A DNA stretch of 64,000 bases, from assembly GCF_021441885.1 (NCBI RefSeq), contig NZ_CP090438.1:1116001-1180000 (forward strand), in the 5' to 3' direction. Every line of letters begins with the position of its first letter. Position 1 is the first letter of the stretch. A program made the position numbers and the translations under genes. Origin of the DNA: Vibrio maritimus (GTDB lineage: Bacteria; Pseudomonadota; Gammaproteobacteria; Enterobacterales; Vibrionaceae). A model generated the notes under the pieces. The model did no database searches and had not been told where the DNA came from. It worked only from the letters and a program-made list of their open reading frames with translations. Positions 34,176-42,885 of this stretch are shown one piece after another.

Positions 34176-34372
34176 TATATAATAAAAAGGTCGGCTCGCA
34201 AGCCCTGAAAACAGCATCAATTCTTGAATGGTGAGAGAGTGTTCAAAGACACAGGACTAGAAACAAAGAGTTAGTGTATAGATTGGGGAAAGAGTGGTAA
34301 CAAAAAACCGCGAAAAAGAGTGTAAAGACTAGAGTAAATATTTTAATCTCATTGAACTATGTTAAGGATTCC

Positions 34373-35530
34373 ATGATGGTTGAGGGGCTCAGCGTGTTTA
34401 ACCAGAAAGATAAATACTCGCTAATTGTACAAGGTGGCGGTCAAAAGGGGGCGTTTGCCTCGGGTGTGTTGGACAAGTTTATTGATGCTGGCTTTGACCC
34501 CTTCTCGTTGTACATAGGCACCTCGGCAGGTGCACTGAATGTCTCTTCCTTTGTGACCAAACAGCGTGGCATTGGTCTCGACTTTATCCTTAACTACACT
34601 ACGCGCGAGCGTTTTTTCGATATGAATAAGTTTCTGCAAAAGCAGCAACCTATGGATCTCGATTGGGCGTTTGACTTCGTCAACAGTGGCGAGTTTCCCC
34701 TCGATTTATCTCTCGGTAAGCAGAACCTAGGCGATGATAAAGTAGCACTCGCCTGTATTACGGATGTGGAAGAGTTAAAGGATTACTACTATCCGATCTT
34801 CGCTGATAATTGGTTTGATGTGCTAAGAGCAACCTGTGCAATTCCAATGCTTTACTATCATGATATTGAGTTTGATGGGAAAAAATGGGTCGATGGCGGG
34901 GTATCGGCAACCATTCCTGTAGAAGAGTCGTATCGCCGCGGTATCAATAATATGGTCGTGATAAGTACCATTCCAAAACCGAAAGAAGCGCTAATGTTGC
35001 CAACTTCAGTCCGTGAGTCACTCGATAAATGGAAGAAGGAATTAGAAGAAGGGTTAGAGATGCACATTCGTCATCTCAAAGTCTCAGGGACCAAAGAAAA
35101 ACTCGCTGAGTTCCAAAAGCAGTTTTCAGCGAAAGTGGCAGAGATGAAGGTCGATTATCAACGATTAACGGGCCCACGCCTTGAGTCGTATCGCGATCAA
35201 TATAAGTTGATGACGGCAGATAAGCTTAACTTAAAGCAATGGATTCAAGACAAAGAAAAACTGGCTCGCTTGATTGATATTCAAAACAAGCGTACGCCAT
35301 TTAGTCGAAGCAGCACAAGTCATCTGGATATGCTGGTGTCTCACTATGCTAATCATGCAGAAGTGGAGCAGTTCCTGCTATCGCCACCGGATGATGTCAA
35401 CCTTTGGCACATACAGCCAGAACGCGAACTGTCGTCTAAAGGGCTGCTGAGCCAAAAAGATCAGATCTTGGAGGACTATGAGCACGGCATCGCAACAGCC
35501 GCTGAGTTTTTAGCCAAACATCATCGCTAA
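34373..35530 (+). CDS. Patatin-like phospholipase 2
   Basis: A 385-residue patatin-fold acyl hydrolase. It shows GGGQKG (oxyanion hole), GTSAG (nucleophile Ser) and DGGVSATIP (catalytic Asp). A helical, charged insertion in the second half (KWKKELEEGLEMHIRHLK region) may mediate membrane or partner binding. It is clearly paralogous to the patatin 10 kb upstream. Start ATG 34373 (or 34376) follows AAGGA; a TTG at 34352 is in frame but unlikely. No signal peptide is present. Confidence 0.9.
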   Translation: MMVEGLSVFNQKDKYSLIVQGGGQKGAFASGVLDKFIDAGFDPFSLYIGTSAGALNVSSFVTKQRGIGLDFILNYTTRERFFDMNKFLQKQQPMDLDWAFDFVNSGEFPLDLSLGKQNLGDDKVALACITDVEELKDYYYPIFADNWFDVLRATCAIPMLYYHDIEFDGKKWVDGGVSATIPVEESYRRGINNMVVISTIPKPKEALMLPTSVRESLDKWKKELEEGLEMHIRHLKVSGTKEKLAEFQKQFSAKVAEMKVDYQRLTGPRLESYRDQYKLMTADKLNLKQWIQDKEKLARLIDIQNKRTPFSRSSTSHLDMLVSHYANHAEVEQFLLSPPDDVNLWHIQPERELSSKGLLSQKDQILEDYEHGIATAAEFLAKHHR

Positions 35531-35732
35531 ACGCATGGAATAGCCCTCACTTAAACCACACTCATCTCATTTGATTAAGGGCTGTTTGCCCTTAATCGCT
35601 GTTGCTCTCCCAAATAACGCTTAATATTCAGGCAGGTGGCAGCATGCGGATAGTAACTAAATATAGTGAAAACCGAACCTTCCTCCAAATAACAAACTAT
35701 ATGTATATGATTTTAGTTGGATATTATTCCGT

Positions 35733-35748
35733 TGAGGGATGAGTCACA
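35733..35748. promoter_or_regulatory. CRP-like site upstream of glpT
   Basis: TGAGGGATGAGTCACA matches eight of ten conserved CRP positions and keeps a full right half TCACA. It is about 100 bases upstream of glpT, a gene under CRP control in E. coli. Confidence 0.4.
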
Positions 35749-35784
35749 GATATTTACAAAAGGTTCTCATACACTCGCGATTAG

Positions 35785-35895
35785 TTTCGAACGAGCATTT
35801 GTGTCGTTCGATGTTTGTACTATTTCGCTCAAAATGAGGTTCCTATGTTCGGAATATTTAAGCCTAAGGCACATATCGAACGTTTGGCGTTCGAC
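35785..35895. promoter_or_regulatory. Candidate GlpR operators around the glpT start
   Basis: Four related words are clustered: TTTCGAACGAGC (35785-35796), TCGTTCGATG (35804-35813), ATCGAACG (35875-35882) and GCGTTCGAC (35887-35895). They form two inverted pairs, one in the leader and one inside the first codons of glpT. GlpR operators in E. coli are built on TTCG/CGAA half-sites and also occur within coding sequence. The assignment rests on motif shape and gene identity. Confidence 0.45.
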
Positions 35896-37242
35896 AAGGT
35901 TGATCGCACCTACTCTCGCCTAAGATGGCAACTGTTTATCGGTATTTTTGTTGGATATGCGGGCTACTACTTAGTGCGCAAAAACTTCAGCCTAGCGATG
36001 CCGTATTTAATTGAGCAAGGCTATAGCCGCGGTGATCTTGGGGTGGCATTGGCAGCGGTGTCTATCGCTTACGGCTTGTCTAAGTTTCTCATGGGCAGTG
36101 TCTCGGATCGCTCAAACCCAAGGTATTTCTTAAGTGCCGGTCTACTAATGTCGGCAATCGTGATGTTCTGTTTCGGCTTTTTGCCTTGGGCAACCGGAAG
36201 CATCACTGCCATGTTTATCTTGTTGTTCCTTAACGGCTGGTTTCAAGGTATGGGATGGCCTGCCTGTGGGCGTACCATGGTGCATTGGTGGTCTCGCAAA
36301 GAGCGCGGCGAAATCGTATCAGTATGGAATGTGGCCCATAACGTGGGTGGTGGCTTAATTGGTCCACTATTTATTCTTGGCCTCTGGGCTTTCAGTGATG
36401 ATTGGCGCACCGCTTTTTATGTTCCTGCCTTTTTTGCCACTCTCGTTGCTCTCTTTGTTTGGATAACTCTACGTGATACGCCGCAGTCTTGTGGCTTGCC
36501 TCCAATTGAAGAGTACAAGCAAGACTACCCAGACGATTACGACACCTCACACGAAAAAGAAATGACAGCGAAAGAGATCTTCTTTAAGTATGTATTCTCT
36601 AACAAGCTGCTGTGGTCTATCGCTATTGCAAACGCCTTTGTGTATCTAATCCGTTACGGCGTATTGGATTGGGCGCCAGTTTACTTGAAAGAGGCGAAAG
36701 ACTTCTCGGTCGACAAATCATCGTGGGCATACTTCCTATATGAATGGGCAGGGATCCCAGGGACATTACTGTGTGGTTGGATCTCAGATAAGCTCTTTAA
36801 AGGACGTCGTGCACCAGCGGGCATTCTATTTATGGTATTGGTGACAGTAGCCGTCATGGTCTATTGGTTTAACCCAGCGGGTAACCCGGCAGTCGATATG
36901 ATGGCGCTGGTGGCGATTGGCTTCTTGATTTATGGTCCGGTGATGCTGATTGGCTTGTACGCGCTTGAACTAGCACCGAAAAAAGCAGCGGGAACAGCTG
37001 CGGGGTTAACCGGATTATTTGGTTATCTAGGCGGCGCAGTAGCGGCAAACGCAGTGCTAGGCTATACCGTTGACCACTTTGGTTGGGATGGTGGCTTTAT
37101 CCTGCTGGTGGGTTCGTGCATTGTTTCTATAATTTGTTTGACCTACGCATTGCTGGGTGAGCGTGCTCATCATGAGGCGAAGCAACTGGAAAAACAGTTA
37201 CAAGACGAGCAATTAAAGAATAAAGAAGCGCTATCTTCGTAG
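35845..37242 (+). CDS. glpT: Glycerol-3-phosphate:phosphate antiporter GlpT
   Basis: Major facilitator transporter of 465 residues with 12 membrane segments. It imports sn-glycerol 3-phosphate in exchange for phosphate and also imports fosfomycin in many bacteria. The organophosphate:Pi antiporter signature region GWFQGMGWPACGRTMVHWWS is present, and FVGYAGYYLVRKNFSLAMPY matches E. coli GlpT. ATG 35845 (MFGIFKPKAH) is selected for its GAGG site and agreement with the family start. The next gene, glpQ, follows 18 bases later, forming the standard glpTQ operon. Confidence 0.96.
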   Translation: MFGIFKPKAHIERLAFDKVDRTYSRLRWQLFIGIFVGYAGYYLVRKNFSLAMPYLIEQGYSRGDLGVALAAVSIAYGLSKFLMGSVSDRSNPRYFLSAGLLMSAIVMFCFGFLPWATGSITAMFILLFLNGWFQGMGWPACGRTMVHWWSRKERGEIVSVWNVAHNVGGGLIGPLFILGLWAFSDDWRTAFYVPAFFATLVALFVWITLRDTPQSCGLPPIEEYKQDYPDDYDTSHEKEMTAKEIFFKYVFSNKLLWSIAIANAFVYLIRYGVLDWAPVYLKEAKDFSVDKSSWAYFLYEWAGIPGTLLCGWISDKLFKGRRAPAGILFMVLVTVAVMVYWFNPAGNPAVDMMALVAIGFLIYGPVMLIGLYALELAPKKAAGTAAGLTGLFGYLGGAVAANAVLGYTVDHFGWDGGFILLVGSCIVSIICLTYALLGERAHHEAKQLEKQLQDEQLKNKEALSS

Positions 37243-37260
37243 CTCAATAAGGAAATCACG

Positions 37261-38319
37261 ATGAAAACTTCAACGCTTATTCTTTCAGCTGTGGCGTTAG
37301 CGGCATCGATGAACGCTATGGCTAAACCCTTGGTGATTGCTCACCGAGGAGCGTCAGGTTATTTGCCTGAGCACACGCTGGAGGCAAAAGCTCTCGCGTA
37401 TGCAATGAAGCCGGACTACATCGAGCAAGATGTGGTGATGACGAAAGACGATCGCCTAGTGGTGCTACATGATCACTATCTTGACCGCGTCACCGACGTC
37501 GCGAGCCGTTTTCCGGACAGAGCTAGGGAGGATGGCCGCTATTACGCGATTGATTTTACCTTAGCTGAAATTAAGACTTTGCGCGTGACAGAAGGCTTTA
37601 AGCTCGATGAGCAGGGTAACAAGGTGGCTGGATATCCAGAACGCTTCCCAATGTGGAAGTCAGATTTTACTGTGCCAACTTTGGAAGAAGAGATTGAGCT
37701 GATTCAAGGGTTAAATCAAACACTGGGTTATGACATTGGCATCTACCCAGAAATCAAGGCACCCTGGTTTCATCGCCATGAAGGGAAAGATATCTCCAAA
37801 GCAGTACTCACGGTGCTTAAGCAATACGGCTACGACGCAAAAGACGACAATATCTACCTGCAGTGCTTCGATGCCAATGAGCTACAGCGTATCAACGACC
37901 AATTACTGCCAGATATGGGGATGGACCTGAAATTAGTTCAGCTTATCGCGTATACGGACTGGAACGAAACCATGGTCTATCAAGGCGATAAGAAGCAGCC
38001 TTATCGTTATGAATGGATGTTTGAGCCCAAAGGTATGGAGCAAGTCGCTCGCTATGCCGACGGAATTGGACCTTGGAAGCCGATGCTTGTGGATTCATCC
38101 TCCACCAAGGGCAATATTAAGGTGACCCCACTGATGGCGTCCGCAAAAGCGGCGGGTTTAGCGGTACATCCTTACACGTTCAGAGCAGATGAGGGGCGTA
38201 TTCCTGCGTATGCCGAGGACTTTGATGACATGTTGAACATTTTCTATTATCAAGTGAAGGTCGATGGTGTATTCACGGATTTTCCGGATAAAGCCGTCGA
38301 GTTTTTGAACAGTAAGTAA
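37261..38319 (+). CDS. glpQ: Periplasmic glycerophosphodiester phosphodiesterase GlpQ
   Basis: Hydrolyses glycerophosphodiesters in the periplasm to glycerol 3-phosphate, which GlpT imports. The 352-residue protein has a signal peptide (cleavage near NAMA, residue 21). It carries the GDPD catalytic motifs: HRGASGYLPEHT (catalytic His, Arg, Glu), EQDVVMTKDDRLVVLHDH and the later EIKAPWFH. The family's metal-binding residues are intact. AGGA precedes the ATG at good spacing. Confidence 0.96.
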   Translation: MKTSTLILSAVALAASMNAMAKPLVIAHRGASGYLPEHTLEAKALAYAMKPDYIEQDVVMTKDDRLVVLHDHYLDRVTDVASRFPDRAREDGRYYAIDFTLAEIKTLRVTEGFKLDEQGNKVAGYPERFPMWKSDFTVPTLEEEIELIQGLNQTLGYDIGIYPEIKAPWFHRHEGKDISKAVLTVLKQYGYDAKDDNIYLQCFDANELQRINDQLLPDMGMDLKLVQLIAYTDWNETMVYQGDKKQPYRYEWMFEPKGMEQVARYADGIGPWKPMLVDSSSTKGNIKVTPLMASAKAAGLAVHPYTFRADEGRIPAYAEDFDDMLNIFYYQVKVDGVFTDFPDKAVEFLNSK

Positions 38320-38339
38320 CGACAGGTCCGGTAAACGAA

Positions 38340-38373
38340 AAAGCGGCGCAGATACGATTATCTGCGCCGCTTT
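38340..38373. terminator. Bidirectional terminator between glpQ and yciK
   Basis: A 15-base stem with GC-rich core (AAAGCGGCGCAGATA pairing with TATCTGCGCCGCTTT) around CGAT, between converging genes. Confidence 0.87.
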
Positions 38374-38411
38374 ATTGGTTAGTACGTCGACTATTCTGCT
38401 AAGTCAACGGA

Positions 38412-39155
38412 TCAACGTTTAGGCTGAGCATCAATACATTGACCATTCACTTCTGTCACGCTCGGATCCATCAGATGCAGATAGAGCGGGATGATGTCTT
38501 GTGGCGTCTTCAATGTATTGGCATCTTCACCTGGGTAGGCTTTTTCACGCATGCGAGTGCGTGTTGCGCCAGGGTTAATCGCATTCACACGAATAGCGGT
38601 GTCGCTGAGTTCATCGGCTAAGATTTGCATCATGCCTTCTACCGCAAACTTGGAAATCGCATAGGTGCCCCAGAATGCACGGCCTGAATGACCAACCGTC
38701 GATGATGTGAAGACAATGCGGCCAGCTTCTGCTTTCTTCAAGATAGGCAGCAGCGCTTGTGTCATCAAGAACTCCGCTTTTACGTTGATCTGCATAACAT
38801 CATCAAACGTTTCTTCATCGATTTGATCGAATGGACTTAATGTACCGAGCACACCAGCATTGTGTAAAACACCATCGAGTTGACCAAACTGGTTTTCAAT
38901 GGTTTCGGCCATATCAACGTAGTTTTGTTTGGTTGCACCTTTCAAATCGAGAGGGATGATGGCTGGCTGCGGGTAGCCTCGCTTCTCAATCTCGTCGTAC
39001 ACCAACTCTAGGTTGTTGACGTTGCGACCAAGCAAAATCACCGTCGCACCATGCTCGGCATAACTCAACGCAGCTTGGCGACCAATGCCGGCACCAGCGC
39101 CTGTAACTAAAATAACTTTACCTTGCAAAGCTTCAGGAGCGGTTGAATATTCCAC
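38412..39155 (-). CDS. yciK: SDR oxidoreductase YciK
   Basis: A 247-residue short-chain dehydrogenase closely similar to E. coli YciK. It has the TGAGAGIG nucleotide motif, LHNAGVLG for NNAG, the catalytic Ser in FTSSTVGHSG and the YAISK catalytic Tyr/Lys. The C-terminal NPGATRTRMREKAYPGED and DAQPKR match YciK. The start is GTG with AAGGAAG eight bases upstream. It is divergent from sohB, the same neighbour as in E. coli. Substrate is unknown. Confidence 0.92.
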   Translation of the reverse strand: MEYSTAPEALQGKVILVTGAGAGIGRQAALSYAEHGATVILLGRNVNNLELVYDEIEKRGYPQPAIIPLDLKGATKQNYVDMAETIENQFGQLDGVLHNAGVLGTLSPFDQIDEETFDDVMQINVKAEFLMTQALLPILKKAEAGRIVFTSSTVGHSGRAFWGTYAISKFAVEGMMQILADELSDTAIRVNAINPGATRTRMREKAYPGEDANTLKTPQDIIPLYLHLMDPSVTEVNGQCIDAQPKR

Positions 39156-39294
39156 GTAACACTTCCTTAGTTATTAATATAACCCAAGCGAATCTTGCTG
39201 AACCTTCATTTTGAGGTCACTTGGGTATAATTCTTATTGGTAATCGTGACAAGTTAGTTACAATACACCAATTCGTCGTATAGAGGATAAGACA

Positions 39295-40356
39295 TTGGAA
39301 TTTTTATTAGACTACGGATTATTTTTGGCCAAGATCGTGACAGTGGTCGTTGCGATTGTGGCGCTACTGATTGTTGCTAAATCAGTAGGTGGTCGTGCTG
39401 GTGGTGCGAAAGGTGAGTTGGAAATCACCAACTTGACTGAGCAGCGTAAACACACAGTAGAACAACTAGAGCATCATCTGCATGATGAAGCCTTTATCAA
39501 AGCGCGCGACAAAGCTGAAAAGAAAGCTGAAAAAGAGAAAGCAAAGCAGCGCGAAAAAGAAATCAAGAAGGCCGCAAAAGAGGGTGAGCTAGAGAGCAAA
39601 CGTGAATCACACCTATTTGTACTGGACTTTATTGGTAGCATTGACGCAAAAGAAGTCGCGTCTCTGCGTGAAGAAGTCAGCGCGATTCTTGCTGTCGCGA
39701 AAGAGGGCGATGAGGTCCTAGTTCGACTAGAGTCGGGCGGCGGTATGGTTCACGCCTACGGACTGGCGTCATCGCAGCTTGATCGAATCAAAGCAGCTAA
39801 CCTGCCTTTGACAATCGCAGTCGACAAAGTGGCGGCAAGCGGTGGCTATATGATGGCATGTATCGCAGATAAGATTGTATCAGCACCCTTTGCGGTTGTT
39901 GGCTCAATCGGCGTTATCGCTCAGCTTCCAAACTTCAATAAGCTTCTAAAGAAAAATGATATTGAATTTGAACAGCTAACCGCTGGTGAGTACAAGCGTA
40001 CCCTAACCATGTTTGGTGAAAACACAGACAAGGCTCGTGACAAGTTCAAGCAAGAGCTAGAAGAGACGCACGGCCTGTTCAAAGACTTTATCCGCGATCA
40101 CCGCCCTGATCTAGACCTCGATAAAGTCGCAACGGGCGAACACTGGTTTGGTACTCAAGCGAAAGAACTGGGCTTGGTCGATGAAATCAAAGCGTCCGAT
40201 GACATCGTCATTGAGGCGTGCAAAGACAAAACAGTATTGTCGATTCGTTACGTTCAGAAGAAAAAACTCACTGATAAACTTTCTGGTGTAGCAGGTGATG
40301 CGGCAGACAATGTGTTTATGAAGCTGATAAGCCGTGGTCAACGACCAATTGTTTGA
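39295..40356 (+). CDS. sohB: Inner-membrane S49 peptidase SohB
   Basis: Signal-peptide-peptidase-like serine protease of 353 residues. An N-terminal membrane helix (residues 9-27) is followed by a long charged, Lys/Glu-rich linker and the S49 domain. The catalytic Ser is in VDKVAASGGYMMA and the Lys in AGEYKRTLT. Similarity to E. coli SohB is obvious over the full length. The start is TTG at 39295, with AGGAT at proper spacing, and the reading ELLxxYGLFLAKIVTVV supports it. It is followed by a terminator. Confidence 0.95.
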   Translation: MEFLLDYGLFLAKIVTVVVAIVALLIVAKSVGGRAGGAKGELEITNLTEQRKHTVEQLEHHLHDEAFIKARDKAEKKAEKEKAKQREKEIKKAAKEGELESKRESHLFVLDFIGSIDAKEVASLREEVSAILAVAKEGDEVLVRLESGGGMVHAYGLASSQLDRIKAANLPLTIAVDKVAASGGYMMACIADKIVSAPFAVVGSIGVIAQLPNFNKLLKKNDIEFEQLTAGEYKRTLTMFGENTDKARDKFKQELEETHGLFKDFIRDHRPDLDLDKVATGEHWFGTQAKELGLVDEIKASDDIVIEACKDKTVLSIRYVQKKKLTDKLSGVAGDAADNVFMKLISRGQRPIV

Positions 40357-40417
40357 TTGTTTATATAGCCAATTGACAAAATAAGTACCGCTGTGGTCTT
40401 AGGCTGAAAAACGATGA

Positions 40418-40446
40418 GGGATCTGATTTATGCAGATCCCTTTTTT
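40418..40446 (+). terminator. Terminator after sohB
   Basis: GGGATCTG/CAGATCCC stem with a seven-base loop followed by six T. The next gene on the opposite strand ends just downstream. Confidence 0.85.
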
Positions 40447-40457
40447 ACATCTTGCTT

Positions 40458-40751
40458 TTACTTGGTTTCGTAACTGATTTGCTTACTTACGTTCTTTAGC
40501 TGCACGCCAACTTTACTAAACGCCACTTGAACAGCGGTTGAGACATGCTGCTGACCCTCTCCCATTAAAAAGTGAGCTCTATCCTGATTCGTTTCAAATA
40601 CGCAGATAATTTTTAGGCTTTGTGGGAAGGAGGCGTGTTTAACGGTATGAGTCACCCAAAGAAAACCATCGTAGCTTTTTAGCGTCTCTTCACAAACGTC
40701 AGTTAACACGCTTCGGATTAGATTCTCGATCTTTTTATCGGATTTTCGCAC
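40458..40751 (-). CDS. Conserved hypothetical protein, 97 residues
   Basis: A small soluble protein beginning with GTG (reading MRKSDKKIENLIRSVLTDVCE), with AGGAAGG about eight bases upstream. The N-terminal half is helical and charged. The rest shows FLWVTHTVKHASFPQSLKII and CVFETN segments, which I recall from proteins often labelled Fis-family regulators in vibrios and Shewanella. I see no helix-turn-helix that would support DNA binding. It lies 26 bases upstream of nothing on its own strand and downstream of the YgjV-type gene, possibly in one transcript with it. Confidence 0.7.
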   Translation of the reverse strand: MRKSDKKIENLIRSVLTDVCEETLKSYDGFLWVTHTVKHASFPQSLKIICVFETNQDRAHFLMGEGQQHVSTAVQVAFSKVGVQLKNVSKQISYETK

Positions 40752-40777
40752 GACGAAACCTTCCTGTTAGCCTAGAT

Positions 40778-41281
40778 TTATACGGCCGCTGACTTCTTGT
40801 AATAGTAGCGATAATAACCTAACAGATTACTCGAAATAAAAAGCACTTCCATTATGACTGCTGTCGGAGAGCCGACGATGTAGTTATGTACTAACCAAAG
40901 GGCCGTACCTATTATCATTAACTCCCTTAATCGGCGATCATCGCGATTAAACGCAGCGACCGTTTGAAAAATAGATGCCGAACAACTAATGATACTGACT
41001 AAACCTGAGTAGGTGACTAACGCTGAAATAATTGCAACAGTACAAAAGACGTATTTCAGTTTGTTGGAAGTAGAGAAGATACTCACTAAGTACCTTATGG
41101 TTGCGATGATCATAAGGCTTGCAGCGGTCCACTGCTCTAGAAGGATAAAGTGGCTAGAGATTAAGATTCCGGCGCAGAATAGGCAGGCTACAATTTTTTG
41201 TCTGTCCTTGAACTGAAAAGACATCAAATCAAAACCAATGGCTATAGCCACCAAAACCTGAGACAAAACAAACGGTGTCAC
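40778..41281 (-). CDS. YgjV-type inner-membrane protein
   Basis: A 167-residue protein with about five to six membrane helices, matching the bacterial inner-membrane family of E. coli YgjV. The conserved shape includes an N-terminal LSQVLVAIAIGFDLMSFQ and a C-terminal MEVLFISSNLLGYYRYY. The frame is open to an ATG at 41299. The GTG at 41281 is preferred because a strong AGGAGG lies five bases upstream and the resulting start (MTPFVLSQ) resembles YgjV. Function is unknown. Confidence 0.75.
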   Translation of the reverse strand: MTPFVLSQVLVAIAIGFDLMSFQFKDRQKIVACLFCAGILISSHFILLEQWTAASLMIIATIRYLVSIFSTSNKLKYVFCTVAIISALVTYSGLVSIISCSASIFQTVAAFNRDDRRLRELMIIGTALWLVHNYIVGSPTAVIMEVLFISSNLLGYYRYYYKKSAAV

Positions 41282-41609
41282 GAAACCTCCTGTCAACATA
41301 ACGCTCTTTAGACGAACTCTTCCATATTCGCAGGACGCCCATCTTGCTGATGTTTAAATTGAAACTCAACACATTTCAACTTGATGCTTTAAATGAAGGA
41401 GATCGTGGGGGAGAAACCTAGGTTATTCCAGATAATCTTCCGTGGTTGGAAAAGTATTATATTATCTGCGCGGTGGGACTTATGTGACGATAGGGATTTA
41501 GTTTAGAAAAGTGAGGCAGACACGTACAAGGTTAAACAACTCTAGTCATCTTCGAATCGATGCCTAGACGCAACCAATTTACGCTCTGCCTCTTCAACTT
41601 CAACACAAA
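41282..41609. other. Intergenic region without recognisable features
   Basis: About 330 bases between the YgjV-type gene and the end of the aminotransferase gene. I see no convincing gene, repeat or terminator. It should hold the promoter of the YgjV-type gene. Confidence 0.5.
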
Positions 41610-42758
41610 TTACAACATGTGTAATACGTCCGCTAAACGCTTGACCGCTACTCTCAATTCGTCTGGTGTCGCGTTGGTAAAGTTAAGACGCAGTGCGGCC
41701 TTTACCTCAGAGCCTTCAGGATAGAACACTGGGCTTGGTACAACGGCCACACCGTTGGCAAGTAGTGTTTTTGCAAGCTCAAACGTATCGCATTCTGGGA
41801 TTTCCACCCATACAAACATCCCGCCATTAACGGGTTTCAATACACAGCTTGTAGGAAGCCGTTGTTCTAGTTCCGCATACATAACGTCGTAGCGAGATTT
41901 GTAAAGCTCACAAATGGTGTTGATGTGGGTTTCAAAGTTGTCGTGTCTAAGCAGACCGTGCAGGAGTGCTTGCATCGGTACACTTGAATGCAGATCGGCG
42001 CCTTGTTTGATTTTGATTAATGGTTCTAGGTAGCTCGTTTTACCTGTAACCACCCCAATGCGAAGACCTGGTGACGCGATCTTAGAGAATGAGCGCAATA
42101 GGATAGAGTTCTGTGGACAGAAATCAGACACCAAAGGCAGAGCCTCACCGGAGAAACGCAGTTCTCGGTATGGCGCATCTTCAATGAAAGCCACGTCATA
42201 TTGAATACAAAGCTCAGCAACTTTTTGACGCGTTTCGAGCGACCAGCACACCCCTGTTGGGTTATGGAAGTCTGGCACCGCATAGAACATTTTCGGCTTT
42301 TCCGTTTCGAAGCATTGCTCTAGCTCGTCAAGGTTTGGACCAAACTCGGTTTGAGAAACGGTAACGATATTGGCTTGGACTAAGCCAAATACCTGCATTG
42401 CGCCAAGGTAGCTTGGCGCTTCCATCACCACTTTGTCACCCGGATTCACATAAGCTCGCGCAATCAAATCCAGACCTTGCTGAGAGCCAGTAGTGATCAT
42501 TGCGGTGTGTGTTTCAGGGAGCTGGAAGTAATCACTGAGAAAATCTAACAGGGGTGTATAGCCTGCTGTTGAACCGTACTGGAACACTTCTGGCATGTTA
42601 GCCAAGTTCTCAAGCGTTGGCTTCATCAAGTCAATAGGGAAGGTCTTTTCGTCAGGTAAACCGCCTGCAAGTGAGATGACGTTTTTATCGCTGGCAGCAG
42701 CGAGGATCTCTCGAATATATGATGACTTTACTTGTTGCAATGACTGTGCGATTTCCAT
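41610..42758 (-). CDS. PLP-dependent aminotransferase, class I/II (LysN/KAT-like)
   Basis: A 382-residue fold-type I aminotransferase of the aminoadipate/kynurenine-like group. It has ISLAGGLPDEKTFP near the N terminus, TTGSQQGLDLIARAYVNPGD, VPDFHNPTGVCWS with the conserved Asn, and the Schiff-base Lys in RSFSKIASPGLRIG. It has no GntR-type DNA-binding domain, so it is an enzyme rather than a MocR regulator. The amino donor is unknown. It is divergent from an AraC-family regulator gene 127 bases away, which may control it. Confidence 0.88.
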   Translation of the reverse strand: MEIAQSLQQVKSSYIREILAAASDKNVISLAGGLPDEKTFPIDLMKPTLENLANMPEVFQYGSTAGYTPLLDFLSDYFQLPETHTAMITTGSQQGLDLIARAYVNPGDKVVMEAPSYLGAMQVFGLVQANIVTVSQTEFGPNLDELEQCFETEKPKMFYAVPDFHNPTGVCWSLETRQKVAELCIQYDVAFIEDAPYRELRFSGEALPLVSDFCPQNSILLRSFSKIASPGLRIGVVTGKTSYLEPLIKIKQGADLHSSVPMQALLHGLLRHDNFETHINTICELYKSRYDVMYAELEQRLPTSCVLKPVNGGMFVWVEIPECDTFELAKTLLANGVAVVPSPVFYPEGSEVKAALRLNFTNATPDELRVAVKRLADVLHML

Positions 42759-42885
42759 CTGTTGTTTTTCTCTTATTTATTAACTCTGGTTTTCTTCGAA
42801 AGATATTACATGTGAATTGCCAAACTAAGTATGTCCATTTATGCTGTTAAACATGTCCGTTTATGCTATTTCGATAGAACGTTGA

